From assembly GCA_039916485.1 (NCBI GenBank), contig JBDSLH010000034.1, forward strand, positions 1 to 21,085: a DNA stretch of 21,085 nucleotides. Direction: 5' to 3'. Below the pieces are notes generated by a model, which had not been told where the DNA came from, ran no database searches, and saw only the letters and a program-made list of their open reading frames with translations. Position 1 is the first letter of the stretch; each line of letters starts with the position of its first letter. Below are positions 6,845 through 13,341 of this stretch, one piece after another. The DNA comes from JAPUDQ01 sp039916485 (lineage in GTDB: Bacteria > Patescibacteriota > Saccharimonadia > Saccharimonadales > Saccharimonadaceae). Made by a program: the position numbers and the translations under genes.

Positions 6845-7851
6845 TATCGTACCTTGCTCCCTTTGCGACGCTTTTGAATAGGTTTTGTAACATTCCGCTC
6901 AGACGGTTCAGATACAACAACCTCTGCTTCAACAGCATTTTCGGCACGTTTACTAGTAGACGTCTTGGACGATTTGGAAGATTTCGCAGATTTTTTCGAA
7001 ACCACTGTCGGTTTGTCAGCAAGTTTTTCCATGTCCTCGACATCTTCATCGAGTACTTTACGCTGCTGGATGACGGCAACGATACTTGATGCAGCATAAA
7101 AGAGGAGTAAGGCGCCAGGTATTGGGATGAGTATCATTGATCCAAGAGCAATCACTGGGATGATTTTGAGCATGCCATTGCTCATAGCCGCTGTTACGTC
7201 GGCTTGATCGGCTGATTTACCAGATTGAGCTGTTTCTCGCAAAATATCACGTAGCTTTTTACCATCTGTTGACTGTGGTGTGATTTGTTTGCTCTGGTAC
7301 CACTGAAAAGCTGTGGCAACAACGGCAATCAGTAGTGCCGGTGCATACACATCACCATTTGATAGCACCGGACGAGTCAGGTCAACTGCGCGGAAAAATG
7401 TTTCGTTTAGGTTGCGTGGATCAGCAACAATCGCTGCTATTGGGTCGAGGCCTTTCATGAACTCATAGAAAAAGCTAGAAAGACGTTCTCGATGGTTAGA
7501 GATCATCATGATCATCTGATAGAGTGCGATAAAGACAGGCAATTGGACAATCAGCACACCAAGGGGCGCAAACGGATTGATACCACGTTCTTTATATAGC
7601 TCCATCATCATCTGACCTTCGAGCTGCTTGTTGCCAGCGGCCTTTTGTTTGATCTTTTTGAGCTCAGGCTGGATAGCGCGCTGGAGTTTCGTCTGGTGTA
7701 GCTGCTTTTTTATCAGCGGCCACATCGCGAGGCGCACTAAAACAGCGAGCACAATAACAGCAATACCGAAATCGTTACCCGGTATGACAGCATAGAGTGC
7801 CATCAAAAGGTTAAATAGTGGTTGGACAACGAGCGTATCAAATAGGGACAT
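6844..7851 (-). CDS. yidC: membrane protein insertase YidC/SpoIIIJ (YidC1 type)
   Basis: YidC inserts membrane proteins with or without SecYEG. The 335-residue product has no large periplasmic domain, as in Gram-positive and CPR YidC. The first spans include VIVLAVLVRLAMWPL with the conserved groove arginine (R40), followed by a positively charged cytoplasmic hairpin (KKQLHQTKLQRAIQPELKKIKQK) and the NPFAPLGVLIVQLPVFIALY span. Two more spans precede the last hydrophobic block ending at about residue 262. The tail after residue 275 is rich in Ser, Lys and Arg (STSKRAEN, QKRRKGSKVR), fitting contact with ribosomes. The ATG has GAGG about 10 nt upstream. yidD, often between rnpA and yidC, is absent. 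Confidence 0.96.
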   Translation of the reverse strand: MSLFDTLVVQPLFNLLMALYAVIPGNDFGIAVIVLAVLVRLAMWPLIKKQLHQTKLQRAIQPELKKIKQKAAGNKQLEGQMMMELYKERGINPFAPLGVLIVQLPVFIALYQMIMMISNHRERLSSFFYEFMKGLDPIAAIVADPRNLNETFFRAVDLTRPVLSNGDVYAPALLIAVVATAFQWYQSKQITPQSTDGKKLRDILRETAQSGKSADQADVTAAMSNGMLKIIPVIALGSMILIPIPGALLLFYAASSIVAVIQQRKVLDEDVEDMEKLADKPTVVSKKSAKSSKSSKTSTSKRAENAVEAEVVVSEPSERNVTKPIQKRRKGSKVR

Positions 7852-7894
7852 TGATGGATAACCTCAGTTAATTCTATGGTCTAGTATATCACGA

Positions 7895-8251
7895 CTATGA
7901 GGGGTCGCGATCGCTACGAAGGCTTGTTTGGAGCAAAACGAGTAGCTCATGGTTGAGGGTATTGTGATCGAGCACTAAAATCTCAGGTGATGTAACGGTA
8001 ATTGTAATATCTTTGACGACTGTTTGCTTTGCAAGCTCATGTCGCACAATATTGAATAACCGGCGGCGGATGCGATTTCGTTTGACTGCAGCTTTAAACA
8101 CCTTTTTAGATACGACAATCGCCACGCGACTCGCAGGGGACCTAGTATCGATACTACGTACCATCATGTACCGTCCACGAACTGGTTTGCCGTGTTGCAT
8201 GACGCGACGAACTGCACCTTGGGTATGGAAACGTTGTTGTTTTGGAAGCAT
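7895..8251 (-). CDS. rnpA: ribonuclease P protein component
   Basis: This is the small protein subunit of RNase P, which binds the catalytic RNA and helps it process the 5' ends of precursor tRNAs. The 118-residue product shows the family core: RFHTQGAVRRVMQHGKPVRG at the start, VAIVVSKKVFKAAVKRNRIRRRL (the RNR signature) in the middle, and a C-terminal helical region. It sits between rpmH and yidC, the standard order. The 43 bp before yidC contain no gene. Confidence 0.96.
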   Translation of the reverse strand: MLPKQQRFHTQGAVRRVMQHGKPVRGRYMMVRSIDTRSPASRVAIVVSKKVFKAAVKRNRIRRRLFNIVRHELAKQTVVKDITITVTSPEILVLDHNTLNHELLVLLQTSLRSDRDPS

Positions 8252-8275
8252 ATACTCTATGATGTCACAAAATGT

Positions 8276-8306
8276 AATTACCGCCCAGAGTACCTAGGCG
8301 GTAATT
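8276..8306. repeat. hairpin in the rpmH-rnpA spacer
   Basis: AATTACCGCC and GGCGGTAATT form perfect 10-bp arms around an 11-nt loop, 24 bp before the rnpA start and 22 bp after the rpmH stop. It could attenuate transcription or act as an RNA-processing site that sets a high rpmH to rnpA ratio. There is no long T-run after it on the minus strand, so a strong terminator is unlikely. Confidence 0.6.
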
Positions 8307-8328
8307 TGACACTATACGCGTAGTAGTA

Positions 8329-8466
8329 TTAAATACTCATTTTTACGCGGCGCTTGAGGCGTCGTGCTTTGAGGACGAGACGTCCAGCCTTTGTGCTCAT
8401 ACGGGCACGGAAGCCGTGAACGCGAGCTCGGTGACGTGTTTTTGGTTGATGAGTTCGTTTAGGCAT
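8329..8466 (-). CDS. rpmH: 50S ribosomal protein L34
   Basis: This small gene encodes the 45-residue L34 protein of the large ribosomal subunit. The translation begins MPKRTHQPKTRHRARVHGFR and continues ARMSTKAGRLVLKARRLKRR, which matches the family over its whole length; typical L34 is 44-46 residues. The ATG is at 8464-8466 and an AGAGG sequence lies 4 nt upstream. It is the first gene of the leftward rpmH-rnpA-yidC-khpB operon. Confidence 0.97.
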   Translation of the reverse strand: MPKRTHQPKTRHRARVHGFRARMSTKAGRLVLKARRLKRRVKMSI

Positions 8467-8475
8467 ATGACCTCT

Positions 8476-8504
8476 ATACTACCTCAAGAAGCTGTATTTC
8501 TCAA
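8476..8504 (-). promoter_or_regulatory. candidate promoter of rpmH operon, proximal
   Basis: TTGAGA (8499-8504) and TAGTAT (8476-8481) are spaced by 17 nt on the minus strand. The -10 ends 9 nt before the rpmH ATG, which would give an almost leaderless message. Pattern only. Confidence 0.45.
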
Positions 8505-8541
8505 GTCCTTACCTTGCTTTTATCCGTTTTCGTGGTGTTTT

Positions 8542-8569
8542 AATATATGTTATCCACACATGTTGTCTA
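8542..8569 (-). promoter_or_regulatory. candidate promoter of rpmH operon, distal
   Basis: TAGACA (8564-8569) and TATATT (8542-8547) are spaced by 16 nt on the minus strand. The DnaA box at 8550-8558 lies within the spacer, so DnaA could affect this promoter. It would leave a leader of about 70 nt containing the AGAGG ribosome site. Confidence 0.4.
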
Positions 8570-8668
8570 CTTTTCCACAGTCATACCAGAGGTCAACGTG
8601 TCCTGTGTATAACTAGCACATCAGCAGCGCCTCTCCCTTGTCTCACTATATTTCAGGGTTGTGGAAAA
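8550..8668. other. oriC part 1: DnaA-box cluster upstream of dnaA
   Basis: Four boxes are visible in 119 bp: TTATCCACA at 8550-8558 (plus strand, consensus), TTTTCCACA at 8571-8579 (plus), TTATACACA at 8604-8612 (minus) and TTTTCCACA at 8660-8668 (minus). The first pair points right and the second pair points left. This is the rpmH-dnaA spacer, a common place for an origin or its regulatory half. The last box is inside a 7-bp-arm hairpin (CAGGGTT-N6-AACCCTG, 8654-8673). Confidence 0.75.
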
Positions 8669-8701
8669 CCCTGTTTCTTCGGTATAGTTAAGGGTACCGA
8701 A
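8659..8701 (+). promoter_or_regulatory. candidate dnaA promoter overlapping a DnaA box
   Basis: TATAGT (8683-8688) is a plausible -10 element, with a loose -35 (TTGTGG, 8659-8664) 18 nt upstream that overlaps the DnaA box at 8660-8668. This would allow DnaA to repress its own gene. A 7-bp-arm hairpin, TTCGGTA-N10-TACCGAA (8678-8701), covers the -10 and ends just before the ribosome site. Confidence 0.5.
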
Positions 8702-8708
8702 AAGGAGG
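8702..8708 (+). promoter_or_regulatory. strong ribosome-binding site deciding the dnaA TTG start
   Basis: AAGGAGG lies 6 nt before the TTG at 8715. No ATG occurs at a similar distance, so this site fixes the rare TTG start of dnaA. Confidence 0.8.
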
Positions 8709-8714
8709 CGTGCG

Positions 8715-10085
8715 TTGACTACGGAGCAGCAAAAAGAGTTGTGGAAGGCAGTACTTGCGGAGATCGAGCTTGGGGTATCCCGTGCGGCATTCATGACGTG
8801 GTTTAAAAAAACCGACCTCAATCATGTAGACGATTCTGGTGTTATATATGTAACCGTGCCAAATATCTTTGCGAAACAGCAGTTTGAAGTAAAGTTCAAC
8901 GATACTATCGTCACGATCTTGAAAAAACATGGTACGACTCCTCGAAAAGTTATCTACCAGATTGCGTCTGAACAGCAATCAAAATCGTCTGATAACCGTA
9001 CATATTCTCCGACGGGTGGCTCAGTCCAGTCAAGCGCAACAAAAGCAGTACGCAAGCATCCCCTGCCCTCTGCAAGCCTCAACTCAAAATACAGCTTTGA
9101 CAACTATATCGTCGGTAGTAACAACGATCTTGCCTATGCCGCCTGTCAAGCTGCCGCCTCATCACCGGGTACAAAATATAACCCCCTCTTTATCTATGGA
9201 GGTGTTGGACTCGGCAAAACTCACCTTATCCAGGCAGTCGGCAATGAGATCATCAAGAAAAAGCCAGAACTCAAGGTGTTATATATTAGCTCGGAAACCT
9301 TCGTCAATGAATTCCTCGATAGTATCCGGTTTAAGAAAAAGGGGTTTGCTGACAAATATCGCTCGGTTGATGTGTTGATCGTCGATGATATGCAGTTTAT
9401 TGCTGGTAAAGAAAAGACACAGGATGAGTTTTTCCATACATTTAATGCGCTCCACCAGGCAAACAAACAGATCATTATCAGCTCAGATAAACCACCGAAA
9501 AGCATCCCTACCCTCACCGAACGTCTCCGGAGTCGGTTTGAATGGGGTATGGCGATCGACATACAGATGCCTGATTTTGAAACCAGGTGTGCAATCATCG
9601 AAGCGAAAGCTGCATTATCCGGCGTCGACCTACCCAGGGACACAACAGAATATATCGCAAACTCAATCAAAACCAACATCCGTGAGCTCGAAGGGGCGCT
9701 CAACCAACTCCTAGCGACAGTCGAGCTGCGGGGCTTGCAGCCAGATGTCCAAACTGCCAGTGGACTACTGGGTAATGTCAAAAAGATGCGACCAAGTCAT
9801 GTCAGTCCTAAACAAATAGTCGACAAGACCGCCAAACACTTCCAGATAGAGATCACCGACATCCTGAGTCCAAAACGCGACAAACACATCGTCGTCCCGC
9901 GCCAAATCGCTATGTATCTACTCCGCAGTGAGCTCCATATGAGTTTCCCTCGCATCGCAGTCGAGCTCGGCCGCAAAGATCACACAACGGCAATTCATTC
10001 CGTCGAAAAAACTGAAAAAGCCATCAAACTCGATTTTGTTATCCGCGAACATGTGTCGATGATACGGGATTCGCTCTATGGATAA
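8715..10085 (+). CDS. dnaA: chromosomal replication initiator protein DnaA
   Basis: DnaA binds the origin boxes, melts the DNA and loads the replicative helicase. The 456-residue product starts at TTG 8715. Domain I (about 1-80) contains the EIELGVSRAAFMTWF pattern. A short Ser/Gln-rich linker forms domain II (about 85-120), and the AAA+ domain III follows SKYSFDNYIVGSNN. Walker A is GGVGLGKTH (162-170), Walker B is VLIVDDMQF (220-228), and RLRSRFEWG (270-278) holds the arginine finger region. Domain IV ends with the DnaA signature GRKDHTTAIHSVEK (419-432), which reads the box. The length is at the normal lower end. It is flanked by box clusters on both sides and followed by dnaN. Confidence 0.98.
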   Translation: MTTEQQKELWKAVLAEIELGVSRAAFMTWFKKTDLNHVDDSGVIYVTVPNIFAKQQFEVKFNDTIVTILKKHGTTPRKVIYQIASEQQSKSSDNRTYSPTGGSVQSSATKAVRKHPLPSASLNSKYSFDNYIVGSNNDLAYAACQAAASSPGTKYNPLFIYGGVGLGKTHLIQAVGNEIIKKKPELKVLYISSETFVNEFLDSIRFKKKGFADKYRSVDVLIVDDMQFIAGKEKTQDEFFHTFNALHQANKQIIISSDKPPKSIPTLTERLRSRFEWGMAIDIQMPDFETRCAIIEAKAALSGVDLPRDTTEYIANSIKTNIRELEGALNQLLATVELRGLQPDVQTASGLLGNVKKMRPSHVSPKQIVDKTAKHFQIEITDILSPKRDKHIVVPRQIAMYLLRSELHMSFPRIAVELGRKDHTTAIHSVEKTEKAIKLDFVIREHVSMIRDSLYG

Positions 10086-10358
10086 GCTGTACTATTTATG
10101 TGTACAAGGTGTGCGTAACCGATTGTACAACTACTGGCATAACCTGTGCGCGTTTGTCCCCGGTTGTATACAAAAGTACGCCAACCCGGCAGCCATGTGG
10201 ACAGAACCGGGCTTGTACACACGTTATACAAGCAGCTTATGGACATGGTTATCCACACGGAAATTTCCGACAATACCAGTGGTAGATGTGGAGTTATCAC
10301 CAGTATCCACAGCGCCTATTACTACGACTATTACTTATATAATAAGAAAGGAACTCAT
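10086..10358. other. oriC part 2: dnaA-dnaN spacer with DnaA boxes
   Basis: This 273-bp spacer has a consensus DnaA box TTATCCACA at 10249-10257 and one-mismatch GTATCCACA at 10303-10311. Weaker relatives are CTGTCCACA (minus, 10196-10204), TTGTACACA (plus, 10213-10221) and the same word on the minus strand at 10099-10107. A set of TTGTA-type repeats fills 10099-10232. The right end (about 10316-10345) is AT-rich and could be the unwinding element. Together with the cluster before dnaA it suggests a bipartite origin. An open frame crosses the spacer in the dnaN frame, but I regard it as non-coding because DnaN starts at 10359. Confidence 0.75.
10338..10352 (+). promoter_or_regulatory. dnaN -10-like element and ribosome site
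   Basis: A perfect TATAAT lies at 10338-10343, but no good -35 is visible upstream. AAAGGA at about 10347-10352 stands 6 nt before the ATG at 10359 and supports that start over the longer open frame. The AT-rich sequence may equally belong to the origin unwinding element. Confidence 0.45.
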
Positions 10359-11450
10359 ATGAAACTCGAAGTAACTCAGGAGAATCTCTCACGAGCACTC
10401 CAAACAGTCAGTCGTGTTGCACATGCAAAGACATCACTTCCAATACTCAATAATATTTTGTTCAAAGCAGAAAACAACAAACTAATCCTTGCTGCTACAA
10501 ATCTAGAAATCGCAATCACTGAACACGTCGGTGCAAAGATTGCCCGTGATGGTGTGATCACTATCCCTGCGCGTCTCGTCGGAGATTATGTGGCAAACTT
10601 ACCAAAAGGCATTATCACCTTGTCACTCGATGGTACAAAACTACATATCGAAACTGAGAACTACAAATCATCCCTCAATGGTGTCGTGGCAGATGAATTC
10701 CCTGCTCTACCAGAAATTGCCGAGGCCACTCAATTAGTTATCCCAGCTGCTCTCCTGAAACGAGCAATTCAACAAACTGTCCTGACGGTATCTCATGATG
10801 AAACGCGACCTATCCTAACTGGAGTCTATACTCACACTATTGATGGTGCGCTCTATATGGCTGGTACTGATGGCTATCGACTCAGTGAACGCCGAGTTAT
10901 CGAAACCACAGAAACTATTTCAGCAATTATCCCAGCAAGCACACTCCAAGACGTTGTACGAGTATTACCAGATGATGTAGAGGAAGTAACCGTACTCATC
11001 GATGGTCAGCAAGCACAATTTTTGATCGGTGATGTAACAATAACGAGTCGACTCATCGATGGTAAATATCCTGATTATCGACAACTCATCCCGGCAAGTA
11101 ACGAAACGAGCTTCCCTGCAAGTAAAGAAGAATTAAATCGCGTAGTCAAAATCGCGAGCCTATTTGCCCGTGAAAGTGGCGGCAGTATAACGATCACAAC
11201 CGATGTTTCAACAAGTAGCGCATCGATCCACTCATTGGCCTCACAGCTCGGTGAAAATACTTCTGAGATATCGACCACACCGAGTAGTGACGGATCAATC
11301 ACACTTAATTCACGCTATGTCATCGAAGCACTCGGTGTCACCGATACCAAAGATGTCGAATTTGGGTTTAGTGGCAAACTCGCACCATGTGTCATAAAAG
11401 GGGTTGGTGATAAAAACTATATTCATATCATCATGCCGCTGAAGAGCTAG
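10359..11450 (+). CDS. dnaN: DNA polymerase III beta subunit (sliding clamp)
   Basis: DnaN forms the ring-shaped clamp that holds DNA polymerase III on DNA and recruits other replication and repair proteins. The ATG at 10359 gives 363 residues beginning MKLEVTQENLSRALQTVSRV, the normal clamp N-terminus; upstream in-frame codons fall in the origin. Three repeats of the clamp fold are present: about 1-120 (SLPILNNILFKAENNKLILA), 125-240 (DETRPILTGVYTHTIDGALY, GTDGYRLSERRV) and 245-363 (LIDGKYPDYRQLIP, ending NYIHIIMPLKS). The last residues match the conserved C-terminal clamp strand. It is the usual gene after dnaA. Confidence 0.98.
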   Translation: MKLEVTQENLSRALQTVSRVAHAKTSLPILNNILFKAENNKLILAATNLEIAITEHVGAKIARDGVITIPARLVGDYVANLPKGIITLSLDGTKLHIETENYKSSLNGVVADEFPALPEIAEATQLVIPAALLKRAIQQTVLTVSHDETRPILTGVYTHTIDGALYMAGTDGYRLSERRVIETTETISAIIPASTLQDVVRVLPDDVEEVTVLIDGQQAQFLIGDVTITSRLIDGKYPDYRQLIPASNETSFPASKEELNRVVKIASLFARESGGSITITTDVSTSSASIHSLASQLGENTSEISTTPSSDGSITLNSRYVIEALGVTDTKDVEFGFSGKLAPCVIKGVGDKNYIHIIMPLKS

Positions 11451-11548
11451 TGACTGGAAGATGGCTAATGGAAGATAGAATATAGCCAATAGCAGAAGGT
11501 AGAAAGTAGTTGGTAGAAAGATAAATTAGTAGAAAAAAAGATGACCAC
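11451..11548. repeat. purine-rich repeat spacer between dnaN and recF
   Basis: The plus strand of this 98-bp spacer is very rich in A and G and contains short direct repeats: TGGAAGAT at 11455 and 11469, GGTAGAAAG at 11498 and 11512, and many TAG/TAGAA words. No clear promoter or terminator is seen. The recF ATG has only an A/G-rich stretch as ribosome site. Confidence 0.5.
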
Positions 11549-12577
11549 ATGAGTATCTCAACAATTCGGTTGCAACAATTTCGAAATTACCAGGATAGAA
11601 CATTTGAATTTTCGCCTGGTGTTACGGTCATTACCGGCAATAATGGTATCGGCAAAACGAATATTCTCGAAGCACTCTATATCGCGAGCCTTGGTAAATC
11701 ATTTCGTGATCCCGATGACCTACTGACGATGCACGATCAGTCGTGGTGGCGGATAGAGGCGCATGTCGACGATACTGTGCGAGATGTCAGATACAAAGAT
11801 GCATCAAAAACTATTACTATCAACGACAAGTCGTATAAACGATTATCACCACAAGTCGCATTACCGGTTGTGTTATTTGAACCAGATCATCTCATGCTCG
11901 TGCATGGATCACCAAGTATGAGGCGCAGCTATATTGATAAACAACTCGCGCAATATACACCCGGTTATCTCACGATCCTCCGACGCTATGAACGAGTTGT
12001 GGCGCAACGAAATAAATTACTCAAACATCCTCATGTCGATAGTGACCAATTATTTGTATGGGATGTGTCACTGGCTGAGCTAGCGACAAAAATTATTATC
12101 AAACGAAGCGAGTTAGTATATGAATGGAATGATAGCCTAAGCGGACTCTATACAGCCATAAGCGACAAAGTCGATACGATACGCGTTGATTACAGTACAA
12201 GCCCAGACAACTACTCACAGCGGCTCCTGGAGACATTACGACGCAACCTCGACCGTGATCGAATGATTGGCACAACGAGTGCTGGTCCGCATCGTGATGA
12301 TATGGTGTTTTATCTCAATGATATGAATATGGAACACAATGCTTCACGTGGTGAAATCAGGACGTTGGTCTTGGCGCTCAAATATCACAATGCTCAGCAA
12401 CTTGAAACTCTATACAACACCCCGCCACTGCTGCTACTTGATGATGTGTTCAGCGAGCTTGATGAGACCAGACAACAAAAATTACTTGCGAGCTATACAC
12501 GCAATCAAATCGTGATTACCACCACACATATCACGGAACAATTACGCCGAGACACTGTTTCAACAATTGCTCTTTAA
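11549..12577 (+). CDS. recF: DNA replication and repair protein RecF
   Basis: RecF is an SMC/Rad50-like ATPase that helps RecO and RecR load RecA at gaps in DNA. The 342-residue product starts MSISTIRLQQFRNYQDRTFE, typical of the family. Walker A is GNNGIGKTN (30-38). A central helical region includes SMRRSYIDKQL. STSAGPHRDD (about 243-251) is the RecF-specific loop, SRGEIRTLVLALK (266-278) the ABC-type signature, and LLLLDDVFSELD (294-305) Walker B with the D-loop. It is slightly shorter than common RecF proteins but complete in motifs. It follows dnaN in the classical order and ends 3 bp before a convergent gene. Confidence 0.97.
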   Translation: MSISTIRLQQFRNYQDRTFEFSPGVTVITGNNGIGKTNILEALYIASLGKSFRDPDDLLTMHDQSWWRIEAHVDDTVRDVRYKDASKTITINDKSYKRLSPQVALPVVLFEPDHLMLVHGSPSMRRSYIDKQLAQYTPGYLTILRRYERVVAQRNKLLKHPHVDSDQLFVWDVSLAELATKIIIKRSELVYEWNDSLSGLYTAISDKVDTIRVDYSTSPDNYSQRLLETLRRNLDRDRMIGTTSAGPHRDDMVFYLNDMNMEHNASRGEIRTLVLALKYHNAQQLETLYNTPPLLLLDDVFSELDETRQQKLLASYTRNQIVITTTHITEQLRRDTVSTIAL

Positions 12578-12582
12578 TTGTT
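12562..12582. terminator. small AT-rich hairpin at the convergent gene ends
   Basis: AACAATT and AATTGTT (7-bp perfect arms, 7-nt loop) overlap the recF stop and reach into the stop codon of the opposing gene. It could act as a weak shared terminator; its AT-rich stem makes this uncertain. Confidence 0.35.
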
Positions 12583-13330
12583 AGTACAACGACGCTCTGA
12601 CAAGTGTAAAGTTTACTGTGTAATCCTCTGGATTTTTTGTAACGGTCGCAAGCCATGTCTTAACGTCTACTTTATACCTCTCAATTGCTGCATCTCCACC
12701 ACTCCGTTCATCGCTGGCAGAAGTCTTGATAGTTACGCTGAGTGTTTTAGTTGCTCTAGGGTCGTATACTACTTCAAAATTCTCCGACGAATACGGGAGA
12801 TGGTTAAGAATGGGGTCGGATGGGGTTGATAAGACGGTAAACATATCCTCGCAGCCAAAATCACCATAGACTAATTTTTCCTTAGGTAGACACTTAACCA
12901 CTGTTCCATACTCATCGAGGACTTCTTGAGTATCAGATGAAGGATCAACCCATTGATACGATACATCATACGACTGCTTAAGACTTTTGATATCTACAAT
13001 AAAGGTCACTGTATGTGTTTTTATTTCTTCATTATATTTTTCTGAAAAACTTTTGTCGCGAATGACGATATCTTTTATAGAGTTACTAGAAACGGACGTG
13101 TCTGAGTTTAGATTCACTACACGAAATAGATCGTATTGGATGTAATCAATCTTTTCTTTATTTGATGACGAAACCTTAGTATATGAACTAAGATTTGAAA
13201 TAGTTAGTTTTCCGTCATCATTCTTTAAAGTAGTGTAAACATACAACGCGATCATGAGTAGGACGAGGCCGATAAAAATACCAATCACGATAAATAACTT
13301 TTTTCGAGAATTTTTCATTTGATTGTCCAT
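12581..13330 (-). CDS. membrane-anchored protein of unknown function, end of secretion operon
   Basis: I do not recognise this 249-residue protein. It has a short basic N-terminus (NSRKK), one membrane span at about residues 12-33 (LFIVIGIFIGLVLLMIALYV), and an extracytoplasmic region without visible catalytic motifs but rich in Ser, Thr, Asp and beta-type sequence. One cysteine pair (in VVKCLPKEK and FGCEDMF) could form a disulfide outside the cell. The ATG at 13330 is supported by AAAGG six bases upstream. It is 11 bp downstream of the wall hydrolase gene and in the same direction, so it is probably the last gene of the operon. A VirB8-like or accessory surface role is possible but not shown. 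Confidence 0.75.
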   Translation of the reverse strand: MDNQMKNSRKKLFIVIGIFIGLVLLMIALYVYTTLKNDDGKLTISNLSSYTKVSSSNKEKIDYIQYDLFRVVNLNSDTSVSSNSIKDIVIRDKSFSEKYNEEIKTHTVTFIVDIKSLKQSYDVSYQWVDPSSDTQEVLDEYGTVVKCLPKEKLVYGDFGCEDMFTVLSTPSDPILNHLPYSSENFEVVYDPRATKTLSVTIKTSASDERSGGDAAIERYKVDVKTWLATVTKNPEDYTVNFTLVRASLY

Positions 13331-13341
13331 AGTTCGCCTTT

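Noticed and set aside
10146..10358. N-terminal extension of dnaN through the origin spacer
   Set aside because: The extra residues do not fit the clamp, while the ATG at 10359 has a ribosome site and the standard N-terminus.
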